From positions 166,131 through 203,725 of the forward strand of contig NW_003122916.1 in the NCBI RefSeq assembly GCF_000003605.2: a DNA stretch of 37,595 nucleotides. Direction: 5' to 3'. The notes under the pieces are model-generated. The model ran no database searches, was not told where the DNA came from, and was given only the letters and a program-made list of their open reading frames with translations. Below, one piece after another: positions 21,321 to 35,461 of the stretch; position 1 is the first letter of the stretch; each line of letters opens with the position of its first letter. The stretch comes from Saccoglossus kowalevskii (taxonomy: Eukaryota; Hemichordata; Enteropneusta; Harrimaniidae). A program made the translations under genes and the position numbers.

Positions 21321-22619
21321 TTTGCAAATTCCGATTAAACTTAAAATTCTAGTTCGGCCATCACGTGATCTCTTTGCTATGGAGTTCTGGTGATTTTGTT
21401 TCTGGACATTTAATGTTCGGAAATTATCAAAAATGTATATTGATTGCTCTTGTACGTTTTGGATTTGACCCACTACTGTCTAAAGCAATAACATTTTATT
21501 GAAATTATGTGCAAATTTTCAAATTTCTTGAACATTGAAACCATTTTGTATGATACTCTGAAAACATGTTTGCATGTTCTCAAGTTTATGAAGGAAGTTT
21601 ACTATCTAAGCACTGCCTTACTATCTAAGCATTGTATTCAATTATTATAAAAAATGCTACAAATGTCACTTCTCTTTTTAAATTGATGATAAATCCTTAA
21701 CCTTTGGAGGCATTCTTACCGAGTCTAATGCTTACATAATTAACACAACTTTGTACGTTATTCATCACAATATACATTCAGTTTGTTTAGCTGTTTGTTT
21801 GTATATTTCTTTGTTCAAGGTGGGATCAGTATACTTCCGTTAGTAAAAACGTGCGCGATAGCGCACCATGGATAACAAACAAACAAACGAGTGGGAGATG
21901 TGCAAGCGTTTTTTTGGAAAAGAGGACTAACTTGTGGCGAAGATCGATAATATTGTCTTAAACGTCCAGAGAATAGAACTAGATGATCGTGAAATTTCAA
22001 GCGAATATGGCATCTGCTATCGATAGCAGTCCACAATACTTGTATTATTACTTTAAAATGACCCAGTTACGATTACAAATTGGGATAACAACCTATATTT
22101 CCTGCAAGTAATTAAAATCGCTGATATTTTTGTTATTTGAATGAATACTGCTGGGAGAACGAAAAAAATAGCTCAAAGTACCATTCAGATAAAAACAATC
22201 CCTTTTTAAAAAGATGAACACATCGTAGAGTGAAAATTCATCGCGTCGAACATACATCAAAAAAGGTTTGTGTTTCGTTCATGGTTTCTCAGAAAAACGC
22301 ATTCCCAGATTGTGTCCGGAGTTTGTAGCTATGCCGCGTAACCGAATAAACAACAACAAAACTAATTTACATTTTAGTGTAATGTATCACCGAACCCATA
22401 ATTTGTTAATAATCACTTAGTGTGTTGTTACTGAAATAGAGCAAACTATGCCATGCACGTTCGCGCAAACATGTAGTAGTATTATTTTACGGAAATAAAC
22501 AAATTATATTCATTTTTGTTGTGAATGGCGATAGTTGTGCTATTTATGTTTCACAGAGACCACGGTTTGAAATTAAAGACTATCACGTGTTACATCTTTG
22601 CCCTAGCGCCAAAGAAACC
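21321..22619. other. Non-coding interval, nothing recognised
   Basis: AT-rich. A short perfect hairpin, gtgcgcgatagcgcac, lies near 21851. Frames are short and without support. Confidence 0.45.
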
Positions 22620-22726
22620 TTTTTTTTTATAAACTTTTATTGGAGAAGCCAGTAAAGTTCCTCACAGAACGGTGTGATTCGAACACTTTCTCGAGTAGCA
22701 TGGGCACCTCTATCCTCTAAACTAGT
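22620..22726 (-). mobile_element. tRNA-derived SINE (or tRNA pseudogene)
   Basis: On the minus strand an A-box-like TAGTTTAGAGG (22714-22724) and a B-box GTTCGAATC (22676-22684) are about 29 bases apart, as in pol III tRNA-type promoters. The downstream body ends in an A-rich tail (22620-22628 on the plus strand is T-rich). It does not fold as an obvious intact tRNA. It abuts the tail of the LINE below. Confidence 0.55.
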
Positions 22727-23217
22727 TCAATCAATCAATCAATCAATCAATCAAATTTATATAGCGCCAGTATCGAATACGACATATTGTTCAGAGGCGC
22801 TGTACAATTAGTTGTTGTTAAATATGAGAGTTTTGGGATTCTTTCTAAAGGTATCTATTGTAGGTTTCTGGCGCAATTCTATTGGTAAATTCGTCCATAA
22901 AAGTGAAGCTGCTCTGGAAAATGCTCTCCTGCCAGATGATGCAAGTCGAAAGTTGGGAGTATGCAATAAACATTTGACTGAAGAGCGGAGTGTGCGAGGA
23001 GTTGATTTGAATTGAAGAATGTCAGATATATAACTTGGTGAAAGGCCATTCAGAGCTTTGTAGGTAGTGCACATAATTGATGGAAGGAGAAGTCATGTTG
23101 TTTGATAAGCTGTCCTAGTGGAGAAATGTAGATGCAAAAAAGCAAGAGACCAAGAACGGATCCCAGCAGTACACTAGAATTTATAATTTGTGGTGTTGAA
23201 AGAATGCCATTAATTGT
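22727..23217 (-). mobile_element. Truncated, internally deleted LINE (non-LTR retrotransposon) relic
   Basis: Minus strand, 5' to 3'. First comes a reverse-transcriptase fragment (23080-23217) with NGILSTPQ and GSVLGLLLFCIYISPLGQLI, then HDFSFH. It jumps, with a frame change, to the C-terminal region (22808-23074) with TYKALNGLSPSYISDIL, TLRSS, FSRAASLLWTNLP and a TAA. Next is a 3' UTR with AGCGCC...GGCGCTATATAAATTTG and a terminal (TTGA)7 at 22727-22754. The YADD active-site region is missing, so it is dead. The tail and C-terminus are of the CR1/L2-like type; exact clade is not determined. Confidence 0.85.
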
Positions 23218-24399
23218 TTTAGATGTTAATTATATTACAAATTAGAATTGGTTGTGTGAAATGCGTCAAAGGAAGAACTGGTATTAATGATAATGTCATG
23301 GTTATTATTTGCAGAAATTTCCTAACGCTTCTTCTTCCATTTCCTGTCGATATTTTGCCTGTCCTCCAGGAAAATGCTTTGAACATATAATAATAAATGA
23401 TATAACATGAACATATAATATAAATGTTGCATCCGAATCAATTTCCGGCGAATATATGCTTCTTAGTTTGAAAAGCATGAATTCCAAGTTACGTTAGCCA
23501 ATGTCTGATATTATGCGATGTTTTCACAAATTACTATCAAGTGGTTGTTGTTGCAATAAAAATGTAGAAGTCATACCATGTAGACCACACCCTGCAGCGC
23601 CCTCACACGTCAGAAGAGTATGTGGGAACTCGGAAAAGGTCAATTCCTGTGCGCTGTACTGCGATCACCGAAGGATAGTGACCAGACACATTTATTCGGT
23701 ACACTGTCATAAATATTTTATAAGTTTGACATTATAATCAATGTATTTTAAAAACAAATGAAACCATAGTACTTTTATTTGAAGTAATACCTTTTGTTAT
23801 ACGTTCTATTACTTCTTTATCTAATTTTTAAGTTGAGAACTCATTATATCACCTAATCTTTTTGGACACATATTGTTATAAATTTATATGTTGCATATGT
23901 TTTGAAATGTAAGGAAAATCCTATATAAGGTCTTATGGTTGAAGTTTATAAAAACGTGACAGTATCGCTTTTCAATATATATTCAAGAAATTGTTTCTTG
24001 TCAATTTGTTTCATGTCATCACTGGCTTCATTCTATTGTCTTGAATGATATTGGGTTGTGTGTATTAAAAAGATAGCGAATTAAAATCTATACAAAAATG
24101 ATAAGATACTGGCGGTTGGGTTTTCTGCATTTCTAGTCACAGACCTGAATCCATATGGATATATATGAATGCGTCTTTCTCTGATTCTCCAGAAATCGAC
24201 ACAAAAGAAATCAACTTTGGTGTGGCTTCGTACACATGAAAACGTGTTTTGTTCCTTGTGACTCTACAACCTTGGGTGAAGTGTTTCCAACGATGGCGTA
24301 AATGCGCTGTTTGGAAACTACCCACTTTTTATTAAAAAAATATATTTCACATAATCGTTTCAAATTGCATAATTAAACAAAATATTAAATATGGAATTT
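23218..24399. other. Non-coding interval, nothing recognised
   Basis: AT-rich sequence with short frames only, including a Cys-rich 78-codon + strand ATG frame at 23501-23737 that lacks any family signature. Confidence 0.45.
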
Positions 24400-24583
24400 G
24401 TTGCAAACACCGTGCAAAGCAAAAAAATGGTTAAATAGTTGATGATGTTACTTGCAAATTCGAACAATATTTTGTCAATTCGGAACATAAAATGAAAAGT
24501 TTAAAAAAGTTATTACGAGTGAGTCATGTAACAATTGATTATATCAAGGTTGTTATTTGAAACATGGCGAGTATATAGGTCCG

Positions 24584-24649
<66 letters not shown>

Positions 24650-24720
24650 GAGATTTGAATTTAAAAAAATAGTTCCAAACATTAAATAAAACCAATTCAA
24701 ATATAAATTCGGACAACTGT
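24400..24720 (+). repeat. Diverged remnant of the satellite repeat, split by (AATC)n
   Basis: The left part has GTGCAAAGC...TAAATAGTTGATGATG and AAAAGTTTAAAAAAG. The right part (from about 24656) has AGTTCCAAACATTAAATAAAA and CCAATTC, which parallels TTTCCAAACATGAAATAG...CCAATTCG of the main array 3-4 kb away. The two are separated by the microsatellite below. Confidence 0.5.
24584..24649. repeat. (AATC)n microsatellite, about 16 copies
   Basis: A 66 bp uninterrupted tetranucleotide tract of the same motif as the LINE 3' tail at 22727-22754. It may be the scar of a severely 5'-truncated LINE insertion. Confidence 0.95.
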
Positions 24721-27700
24721 CATAACAGAGTCGGCAAAGTTTTTTGTTTGTTCGTTACAAAGTGAAAGTTGAGGGCGTTTCTCGCAAACTTACATACCTA
24801 TGATTTTCGGCGCTCACGCAAACTACGATGTTCTGTAGCCTGAATAAATTTTCATACATTTTCATCTGAATGAGTAAAGTAATGTGTTGGTGCATCTTAT
24901 TGTCAAAATGTCAGTGAAACGTAGAAGTTGGATGTCACAAATATCATAGACACCGAAGAAGACTATACTCGATGCAAAAAACAACAAATACACTTAAGAT
25001 GTTCACATTTGTGGTCGGCCGTGTGCTATTGGAGAAAGTTAAAGCTCTGGACATGCTCCGCGCAACATAAGCAAATTAAAACTGATTTTCAAGCAATCGT
25101 AGGAAATGTATGAGCGAAATCTAGAAGTTATATTCGCCTTGGAAGTATGAAACCGAACAAAATTGTTATGAAATCGTGTTCGACGTGCTATATATTAGTC
25201 AGAATCAAAAACAAAAAAATATGGTGGAAATCGACGCAATTGCATCCTACTGCCATTTGGCTTATGACTCATGATAACAAAAAAGGTTTTGCATGGAGCA
25301 AACGGAGGCCCCGTCTGACACAAATTAGATTGTTTTTCCCTGATTTCCACATACTGCGGATAAAACAGTTGAGAAGGAAATTCTTGCTTGGTATAAAGAA
25401 GGACCACTCTGGAAATTAAAAACATTTCTAATTCATGATGAACAATATATTAGCCTGGTTATAATTACTAATCACACAACATCCAAAAGTATAGCTTAAA
25501 TAATAATTTAAATACCCCATACTTCTAAAATGAAAATAAGGAGGTTGTCTATTTGTTTTGCTGTGATAAGCGAAAACAATTCAAACATGGTGGAAACAGA
25601 GCTAGGAACTAGTTTAGAAAAAGATTTCATACATTCCCTGTCATATGCGATTTACAATCTAGCAAGCTTAAAGTAATTAAACAAAACAAAAAACAATAGA
25701 ACATTTGTAAATTTGATTACGTGAGAGGTCAAGCGAAGAAGAAAACCCTACGCGTTAGTTTTGTTTCATTGAAAAGCGTACTTACACGATGACCGGTCAA
25801 AAAGTAATTAATAAGAGCCCCTTTGCTTTCCAATAACATTGTGTACTTAGACACGAGTATTTTTTTCCCACAATGAATTTCCATATATGCGTTGAATATT
25901 TATCCAATACTTTCATCAAAACCAAAATATTGAAGGTGTTATAGTTACAAATCACAAGTCGTTGTTAGGTAAATACACAGATGATACTTTCGTTTTTCTT
26001 TATTTTATTCTGGATGAGTTAGCAAACGTGTTGGGTCTCCAACTCAATTATGTTAGAAATAAGGCGATATAGATATTATCCAAACTTGTGTACGTTCTGG
26101 TTTACACTAAAATTTATTTGAAACACCATTTAGTATTTTGGAGGTAAAAATTTATGTGCATTTATTAATGTGAATGCCATTGAAGTCAATTAATTAAAAT
26201 AACTCTTATGGAACGTCGGATTAGTCATAAATGCAATGTAATATAATGACAATTTAACATAATGTTGGTCTCGGAATTCTCCCAGCCGCATGAGAACTGA
26301 ACTAACTAGTAAAATATTAGTTTGCGCTTGTCTTTGATCTGTTATCATTTGTTGTTAGCGATTCAATAAAATGGGAATAGGATTTTGATTTTCGCTCATC
26401 ATTTCAGAAACTTATTGTTGAAATTTAAATATCGCCACCAAAGATGTATCTTCGAGAATCACAGCTGAAATCTAAATTGTGATTATTTACCGCCAATTTA
26501 TTAACTGAAATTACATTAGAAACCAAAATGTCAGATTCAAAAAAATGTTAGAAATTCTCCTGCCCGTCATTAGCCACGAACAATATGGGTTTATACACAA
26601 TATTCAAAATAAATTTACATTTTCATTCTTAATATTCATTTCGATCTGCTTAACAGTTATGTATTAATATTCATAATTGAATTTGCATGTTTGCTTTTTG
26701 ATTTTTAATTCCAACAGTTTGTATTTCAAAACGGATTTGCATTTCCACCTTTTGATTTGCAATTCAAGTTTACAATTGCGTTTTCGCTTTTTTATTTGAA
26801 TTGAGTTATTTTCGAAAAAATGGAATTCTAATTAGGAAATCAATTAAAATACGAACAATGTGACACCAACGAAAATACGAATTTGTGGCCCTCCTTCGTT
26901 GCCGTAAACATCCACATTACATGTTGAACTAGTTCAACCATTATTCGTGTCTCATTGATTTGTTAACTCAACCCAATCCTGTTTGCAATGACTCCACAAA
27001 GGAAAACACAGTGACTATATTTTATAGTTATTTTTAGCTGATACTGTAATTAACGGGATGCAACAAAAGGGGACGCCGTACTCGCCCGCATAAATTTCAT
27101 TGGTTTATGGCAAGTATATATTATTGTCAATCTTGATCGTTTTTGCGACGGGTTTAAATTAAGGAAACTGACTGTGACGTGTGTGGTTTCAACCGACCTA
27201 TACGGCCCGTTTTTCAATTTACCTATTTTATATATGTGATAACATTATTCTCATTAAATTTGAGCAGTTTGGGTGTACAATATGCAAAAACCTTTCGGTT
27301 TGCGATGAATATTTGACTATAATAAGACTGTAGTAACTGGTTCAGTGATACGCATATCATTTAAAAGTATCCGCTATATATGGATACGATCTGCAATATA
27401 TCATGGAACATAGTAGTGGTATTCGCCACTGCAGAAAATGAAATAAATAAGAAAACTCATTTAATGCATAATGTCTGACATATATATCTGTGCTTCTACG
27501 ACCCTATCATCCGATAATTTTTTAATCGGATTCGAGGATGGTTATTGAGGAAACATAATTGATATTAATCTATTAGATATAACTAAGCGTCACGAGTATG
27601 TGTGTGTGTTTTCTTGCTTGTGGGGATAGATAAACAAACAATCCCGCGCAGTATATTACAAGCGAAATAAATCAAGTAATTTACTCAAGGTTTGATAATT

Positions 27701-30700
27701 CTGGAATAAATAAATGATGATTCATAAATCAAACATGAGCTATATAAGTTCAGATTTTATTCTAAATATCTCACCGTCAGCCATATGTGGGATTCACAAA
27801 AAAGTGCTACAAGGAAGCGTCGTGCCAATATAACACCAAGTAATTATTACTTCAGGTTAGCTCATTACAAATATCGTGACATCAAACCAAATTCACCTAT
27901 TCAAATTATTACGAAATAGTCCATAATCTTCGCAATTCCCAATTTACGGTCTGACTTACTAAGATTATGTGTGATTTTTTCGAATGTGCCGATGAATCTC
28001 CTGGTGATAAAGTGTGATACAATTCAGCCATTTTGGATATACATATTCAATTAAAAAGACCGTATATTTGACGAATTGAACTATGTAAATAACAAAAATA
28101 AATTTTGCATGTTTGGCATATTTGTTATCACTTGGCTGCCTCACTTGAATCGGGCGTCGGCATCAATTGTTTACAGTATGTTTAAAAATGTTTAATGAAA
28201 CAAATACTGAATAGAATCATAGTTGATTTAAAATGTTTTCTTATAACGATACAATTGTACTTGGTAAGTCACATACTCGTAAATGACACTCATCATTCGT
28301 CAATTTAAAACATGTTCTTCTTAACTGAAATATGAATAAATTTGTGAAAAAGGATTAGAATATTGCTTGAAATTCCGACTAATATTGTTGTCAAACAAGG
28401 CGTTTGTAGTCGACATAAGTTAGCCGTTATATGTTGAATACAGCGAGCAAAGTGCTGTTACAATATCAACTAAACATGATAAGTAATTACTATGCAATTT
28501 ATTAACTGACATATGCAAATTAATTTCCAAAATGTTTTAAACAACCAACTGCACATTTTGGACATTATGTAAATTATTATGTATGTAAATAATGTAATTT
28601 AGACATTAAAAATGCAAGGATTTGTATCAAAATTGAATAAGGTCTTGAGTTCATAAAATAATATTATTGTGCCAAATAAGATTTAGTGAAATAAATAAAG
28701 ACAGACATTGGTATGACATTAATTTAACCTTGTGTTCTTCAAACGAGAGTCAAAAACGAAATATGATTTATTCTGAAACAAATAAATCGCGACTGTGTAT
28801 ATTATATCTAGAAACCATTGTTACAGTAATTTGTTCATTGACTAAATTTTCATTATCTACAGTTACTAATAATAGGCTATGTTCAGTGGCAATGTAATGT
28901 AAATATATTTGATATACCATCATCATAATACACAGTGTACAGCACTGCGTACTGAATGAGGTACACTAATACGACTTCACGTACAAGCGTACTCGAAATA
29001 TTCATTGTATTGTCAAATCTCAAACACAGTGCGGCGTAGCAACTGTGGCATGCTGACTGAGAATGGAAGTCTAGCAATGTTATACTTGGGATTCTGCGAT
29101 ATTAAAAAACATGAATGTATGCATCTTGAGTCTATATTCATGAAATACATTTACGGAAAATGAAATTAACAAGCAAAGACAATATTTCTCATAGGGATTA
29201 TTCCCTTTGTGTTGCCTACCGACCTATCTCTGAGATACAGCTGCTGTCATCTAGAAAATATCACGTATTACTGTAATTATTTACTAGGTTTTATTTTTAC
29301 CGATTACTAAATTAATAATAACGACTGAATTGGTCTTTGCTGAATAATTGCACATTTGATAACCAGGCATCCAAAACACTTATACAATCTTTATTTTGAC
29401 TCATTACGCTCACTGCCTGGGAGAATTCCATTTGTGTGGTGCTACTAACTGTTGTAGAATTAGATATGCGGTTCCTGATAATCGATAATCGCCTACAAGA
29501 TTTTAAAATCCAATACAGTTGTACGTTAGTGTGACAACACACTGAGAACATAGCTAGATGTCGGAGAGTGGAAATGTGCATTGATATACCGCACATATAT
29601 CATACCAACCCAAACCCAATTACTGATTGAATAATGTAAAGGAAACCGTATCAATTTTGTAATGTGATTTATTGCAATTGTATATACAATTTTAGTTGAG
29701 GTGACACACTTTTACTGAAAGATGCATATCCAAGCGATAGAAGCGATGAAGAGGGATAAAACATGTGAGAATGTGAGTATGCTACCAGCGAAGCATATTT
29801 TCAGATATGCTCTGCAGATATACTCCTATTTCAAATACTCCAATGAAGTCACATACCTTAGTGACGTCACATACCATCATTAAATGGTTTAAAATTATAC
29901 AATATATTATATTCAAATCTTTCAAGAGATGGATACCATACAATCAACTTTCGATTATGTTTTCTATTATTTATCAAAACAAACGATTTTTGTGAATTTG
30001 TATACTTGTAGGAAACATATTGACTATTCCATAACTGGCTGGGCTTCAAGAGAAACTCATAATATTCTTACGTATCATGTCTCTGTGTTTCGTGTGACGC
30101 CACTGAATATTTTAACAATGACAAGGTTAATTTAAAGCCACATATCTCCTCCGGGGAATTTATCTCTGGAATCAATTCATCCGAATTACCTCACATATGT
30201 CTTATGCTCTGACAAGTACTACGATTGTATTACAAACGTTTCAATAAATAAAAAAGCCGCCGGCAAGTTAGGTGGGTTGAGATTACTGTTTTATGGAGGA
30301 CTGTGGTGTACATGTTTGTGTAAAGGGGAGTAAGAAGGGTTGGGGTTAAAGTGAGGGTTAGTATTTCAACATAGAGAACAGTATTTGAAGATCATGAGTG
30401 TAGGTATGGAAGAACAAAATATAAGTTCTATCTCATCTCGCAGTTTGCCTACATGATACCTCAGATGACTCTCTCATAATTCCATGCCTCTCTGGCCACA
30501 TGAGAGTTCACGTGATAAGCTACTAGTTGCTAAAGCGTGGGAAGTCGTTATTTGACACTTTTTCTGTGGCCGCTTTTTAGCTCAGATTTTTCAATGAATG
30601 TGCCACAGTAGTTGTGCAACACACTTTTAAATGGGACATGACTCGGAGTGACGACTGTGGCTCTAAAGAGTAAGAGCAGGCAAAAAAATACTGTATATCT

Positions 30701-32051
30701 TCCCGGTATTCTGATTGGTCAACTTTTGACATCTTTACCACAATACGCGCCAATATCTCAATATGTATGTGGTTTTACAAAACATATCGTGAATTATTAT
30801 TATTAGGATTGATATTAACTTCAGATATCAGCCAAACAAAACAAAACAAAACATATATTTAAGACATCAATCAAAATGGTCCCAGCCTTGACTTCTCCGT
30901 GCACATACATTTGTTTTAACCATGAAATATTTAACGGGTTGTGACTACGCGGTTCTAAGCTATGTGTATATGACTAAACATATGGAGATATGGTTACACT
31001 GTCAGGAGTTACCTAGCCTTGCGTATTGAAATCAATCTGTGTCAAGGGATATAGTTAGACGGTCAAGTGATCTCTATCCTTGTGCGCAGGAGTGTGGAGT
31101 CAGGATTCAGGAATCACTTGTATCGGTCTATAGTGCGACTAAGAGAAGGCTGTTTAACGAATAAGTGAGTTTAGATTTCACAAAAAATGAATTATACTTC
31201 CGTTTTCTTTTGACTGTACCTGATAATTTCAAGTCTGAACACCCGGCAGTCAACGACAAATGCTGCCAAAATACGTGTGCCTCCATCGCTGCCACGCTGT
31301 TGTCTTGCACATTAGAGAAAAAAGATTACGCAAATAAATTTAACTGTGACTGCGTATTCGCACAATGAGGAATACAGTTGCGAAAGTAGAAATGTAATTG
31401 AGCGGAGCGCAGGTACATCGCGCGAAGAAATTGTTGTCATGGGACACATTAATCGAGAACATAAGTCTCACAACTCTCGCTGGATGTTATACAATACATG
31501 TAGTACGCTTAAAACGAATACGAGGGATGAGCGTATAACTATTGGCATGTGACTATAGTGGCTATTATTCATTAGCTCAATCGCTAGAGATGTTGGGGCT
31601 CTAGCAAAAAACTACGTGAAAAAAGTAATATCACATAATATCACGATGCCGTCAAGAGAAATAAAAGAAATCTCTATTGACTCGTATTCATCGATGATTT
31701 GTATCCACCACACATGGGATAAACGATTGTAATACAGTTGCAAGGTCAAGTCATCAACGGCATCTTGCGAGGCAGTGATATTTTAAATCGAATCTGATTT
31801 TATAGTCGCGTGTTATTTTTGAACGAGTATACCACCAATTCTGTCATTTGTTCATCATAATTTCTACCTATACTATAAAACGCAAATATTCTTTGCAAAA
31901 TATCCAAATTGTAATAATCCAAAAATATTCCATAATTAATAAACTTGTTATTATCTAACGCGAGTGTCTACTAGATAAACCTCTGTATACTACGAACTCT
32001 ACGTATCATACCACAATGTGTAATGAACCAGAAACATTGATTACTGCCGAG

Positions 32052-32078
32052 ATAGTCTTATCGACGAGATAAGACTAT
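32052..32078. repeat. Perfect hairpin, 11 bp stem, 5-base loop
   Basis: atagtcttatc, loop gacga, gataagactat. No terminator or gene context is visible. Confidence 0.7.
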
Positions 32079-34214
32079 GAGATGATGGCATTGATCAAAA
32101 CATACATATATGTAACATTGAATGACTGTAATGACATGTAATAAAGAATAGCCTTTTGCTAACATCCCTAGCTTACAGAGAATGTCTATATTTTTTTTCA
32201 AATAACAAACTTGACAGTTTTAGAGCATAGATTTCTTATTCAGTTTATTTGTCATTTATTATTCAAAGTACTGAAATTACAGTTCAGGAACATTTATTCT
32301 TGGCATATTCATATATTCTTAGAGATAATTTAATTTTATCCTTAGAATGTTGGGTAAACACATCAGTTATCATTTAGGTATTCGTCATTAATCTAAATAT
32401 GTGACACACTATTATTTTGATTAGAGAAATTAATCACTCTGAACTTTGAACCAGACTTTGAACCAGATTTGGTAATAATTAGGGATTTGATAAATACTTT
32501 CGCTATGATAAGAATGAGTTTGGGATACGTTTGTATTTTTTTAATTTTATACAGAATTATTCACACGCATTTCGATGTTTTGCTTTAAAAATGTCTTTAA
32601 TAAACCGACAACAACGACATCTTTTACTCGGGTGTTCTACATGCAGACGCATCGACATACATTTCAACTATGACATAGCCATGCGACTTTAATAATATGG
32701 TCTTATCCGACCGATATATGGTTCGAACGACTTTAATCAAATGCAAACGTAATCATTCCTATACGGCGAAGTAAAGTACACCGAACTGTTCAGAGTTCAT
32801 CATAAGACATGACACATCAATTCAAGGACATGTCACCACAGTGACATTAATAAGTGAGTGAGTAGTGAAAGCCTACTAAGCAGGAAGTATATTCATTCAA
32901 CTGTAAGTAATGTTAGAACATATGATGAACTAGGTGACGTGGTCCCAATCAGGCAGCAAACAACTACAGGGCTTATAGGTTAGGATATCACACATATTAC
33001 ACATTTTTACAATCCCCTGTTTCTAAAACAGTATATAAAAACGTTCTTCTGAAACAAAAAAATGCTGTGACCAATATGAACAACATTATTTCGAAATACA
33101 GTTGCAATATATTTGACAAATAAATATTACAAATATTAACAGTACAATTCCATTGTACATGTATCTAAAAGAGGTATTTGGGTCATGTGACAACAGCTAT
33201 GATCTATGTGCGCATGTAAATGTATTTGCAAATTCCATACAAGTACTAAAATGCAATTTCTTGTCTACTATTGTTGTCTTAGCTTTCGGCATGCTAGAGT
33301 CATAGAAATGTTTGCCAAAACACTTTTTGGATTTCATCCTCATTACCCTTTATTTGTGCTTTGGCTTCATTGTTCAGCTTTGTAATCAATTTTTGGTCAG
33401 ATAAAAGAATGATATCACTCGACTAGGAATCCATGAAACCAGTGCACAGTATAATAGCTTCTTATAATTAAAATGAGTGGAAAATTGAACATATTTGCAT
33501 TTATATTGTACCCTAAAGGAACGATCTCGTATTGTAAAGTTTGTTTTTTCACTTTAGCAAAAATCGCCAATCGAAATAATTCCTTATCGTAGGTAGAACC
33601 GTTTTGTTGCCGATTGCTGATGATGCCGACGAGAATGTTGGATGTTCTAGTGACAATTTTCTGAAAAATAAAACAACAGCAGTGTTCTCTTTGCCACCTT
33701 TACGCAGTCTTTACACTGTTCCATATTCCTTTGTGGTGGTAATGTTTACTTTGATCTTACATATTCCCTGTTTACTCCAACTTTGTGATGTATGTTGTTT
33801 TCCTTCTCCTGTATTTCCCGTATTTCAATCACCTAATAGAAATGTTTGTTTCTACTGATCAGGAGCATCATCGTGTTTCGACGTTGTCATGTAAGGCTTT
33901 TTAATATACTGTGCAGCTAAATAATCAAAATCACGATTCAAGCATAAATCAGTACCTCAGGATAACGACTTACAATGTAATTACTCGCACAGGTTACACG
34001 AGTTTCACTAACCCGGGGTACATGCATGTTCTAACATTTCATTAATTAGAAATAATACCCCCTAACAATTGTTTGCAAAAGGTGGTGCTAAATATCTCCA
34101 GATAATCGTACAACTGCAATTATATAATGTATGGACTCAAAATTTACACAAATCATACAGTCGTTATTGTAACACTGGTAGTAATTTTAAATGCGGCACA
34201 TAATGGTCTGCAAT

Positions 34215-34262
34215 GAAATTTAGTAACCAATGGTTACCAGTAACCATTGGTTACATAATTTC
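34215..34262. repeat. 48 bp near-perfect palindrome built from GTAACC/GGTTAC
   Basis: Arms gtaaccaatggttac (34223-34237) and gtaaccattggttac (34240-34254) are exact reverse complements around a 2-base centre. Outer gaaatt/aatttc extend the symmetry, with two unpaired positions between. Each 15-base arm is itself nearly palindromic. Confidence 0.85.
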
Positions 34263-35445
34263 GTAGGTACAATGTCGTAATGATTACTGTAGCAGACGTT
34301 GATTGTTACCTTTTTGGAAATGTTCTACACCAATAACAACGTGGTCATATCTATAGCGACAATTACAAATATGATATTCGATATGATATTCAGTCGTTTC
34401 AGTTCATATTTGGGATATTAGCCATCTGTCCAATACATTGTACTGAAAACAGTGTTCTGGTGTTTTAGCCATGACTAGGACCATAACAATCATTTAACAT
34501 CTGATATATTCCCTGTAGTACTTTGTATAACTCATGTTTGGTGTACATTCACTTACTTAATATCACTTTTGTGATGAAATAATAGTTTTTACAGACAACT
34601 GACAATTTTCTAAGGTTTCAATGTTTAAATCATACCGGGTTGTTATGCTTGATATCGAAATCAGCGAGCTAGTATACTACTAATCTTCTAGAGTATGCAG
34701 TTCTACAAGGAGACTTTGACATTTCTACCTCAGGTTTATACCATCATGTTTTTTGGAGAATCCAGGTAAGTTGTGAGAATCAAGTTTTTTTTTTTTTGAA
34801 ATTATGCTAAATCTATTGTCTCCAGTCCGTTATTTGACCTGGGTATTTTAATCTACGGGGGAATGCTTTCCCATTCCCATGTTTTTGAAAATAAACTGAA
34901 ATTACACACTAAATGCATCACACACAGTACATTGCGACCAACGATATATACAAAATCGCAATATAACGATATATAGTGAGAGATTTACAAAAAAAAATGT
35001 TCTTGTTTTTTTCTTTCCCTGCCTTAAAACTATTCCGAAACATGTGTAAAATGTGTTGATTGTTAACTCCCCTTTATCTCGCATCAGGCAATATATGCAG
35101 CAATGCTATTGAAGTTTAGTTACAAGAAGAAGCAGAGATAATGCTCTACAAGAAATAATGTCACTGATGATCGAAGTGTTTCGAAGCGTTCGAAAAAAAC
35201 ATTTAAGTTGTCACTGTAAATAGAAGGAAACGGCATCACCCAAAGCGGTAAACTGTAAACGTGACAATTTGGAAAAAAAATTGGGACCGAGAATGCCCCC
35301 ATCTTTGGCATTCAGAAAATGTCAAAGCTATTAATAAACTACCAGAAATGAAATCTTCAATGTATAACTGACACTTTAAATTGTGTACATTAGTCATGGG
35401 TTAAAATATAATATGACGTAAGATTTGTTTCATATATTAAGAAAA

Positions 35446-35461
35446 TGTGTGTGTGTGTGTG
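35446..35461. repeat. (TG)8 microsatellite
   Basis: An uninterrupted dinucleotide run. Confidence 0.9.

Noticed and set aside
22620-22726. Intact tRNA gene
   Set aside because: A- and B-box-like strings exist, but the arms do not pair into a full cloverleaf and an A-rich tail follows, so a SINE fits better.
23501-23737. Cys-rich 78-codon + strand ATG frame
   Set aside because: No signal peptide, no recognisable Cys spacing, no splice context. Treated as chance.
33604-33858. 84-codon + strand frame with a hydrophobic centre
   Set aside because: Opens at TTG rather than ATG, lacks splice signals and resembles T-rich sequence that codes hydrophobic residues by chance.
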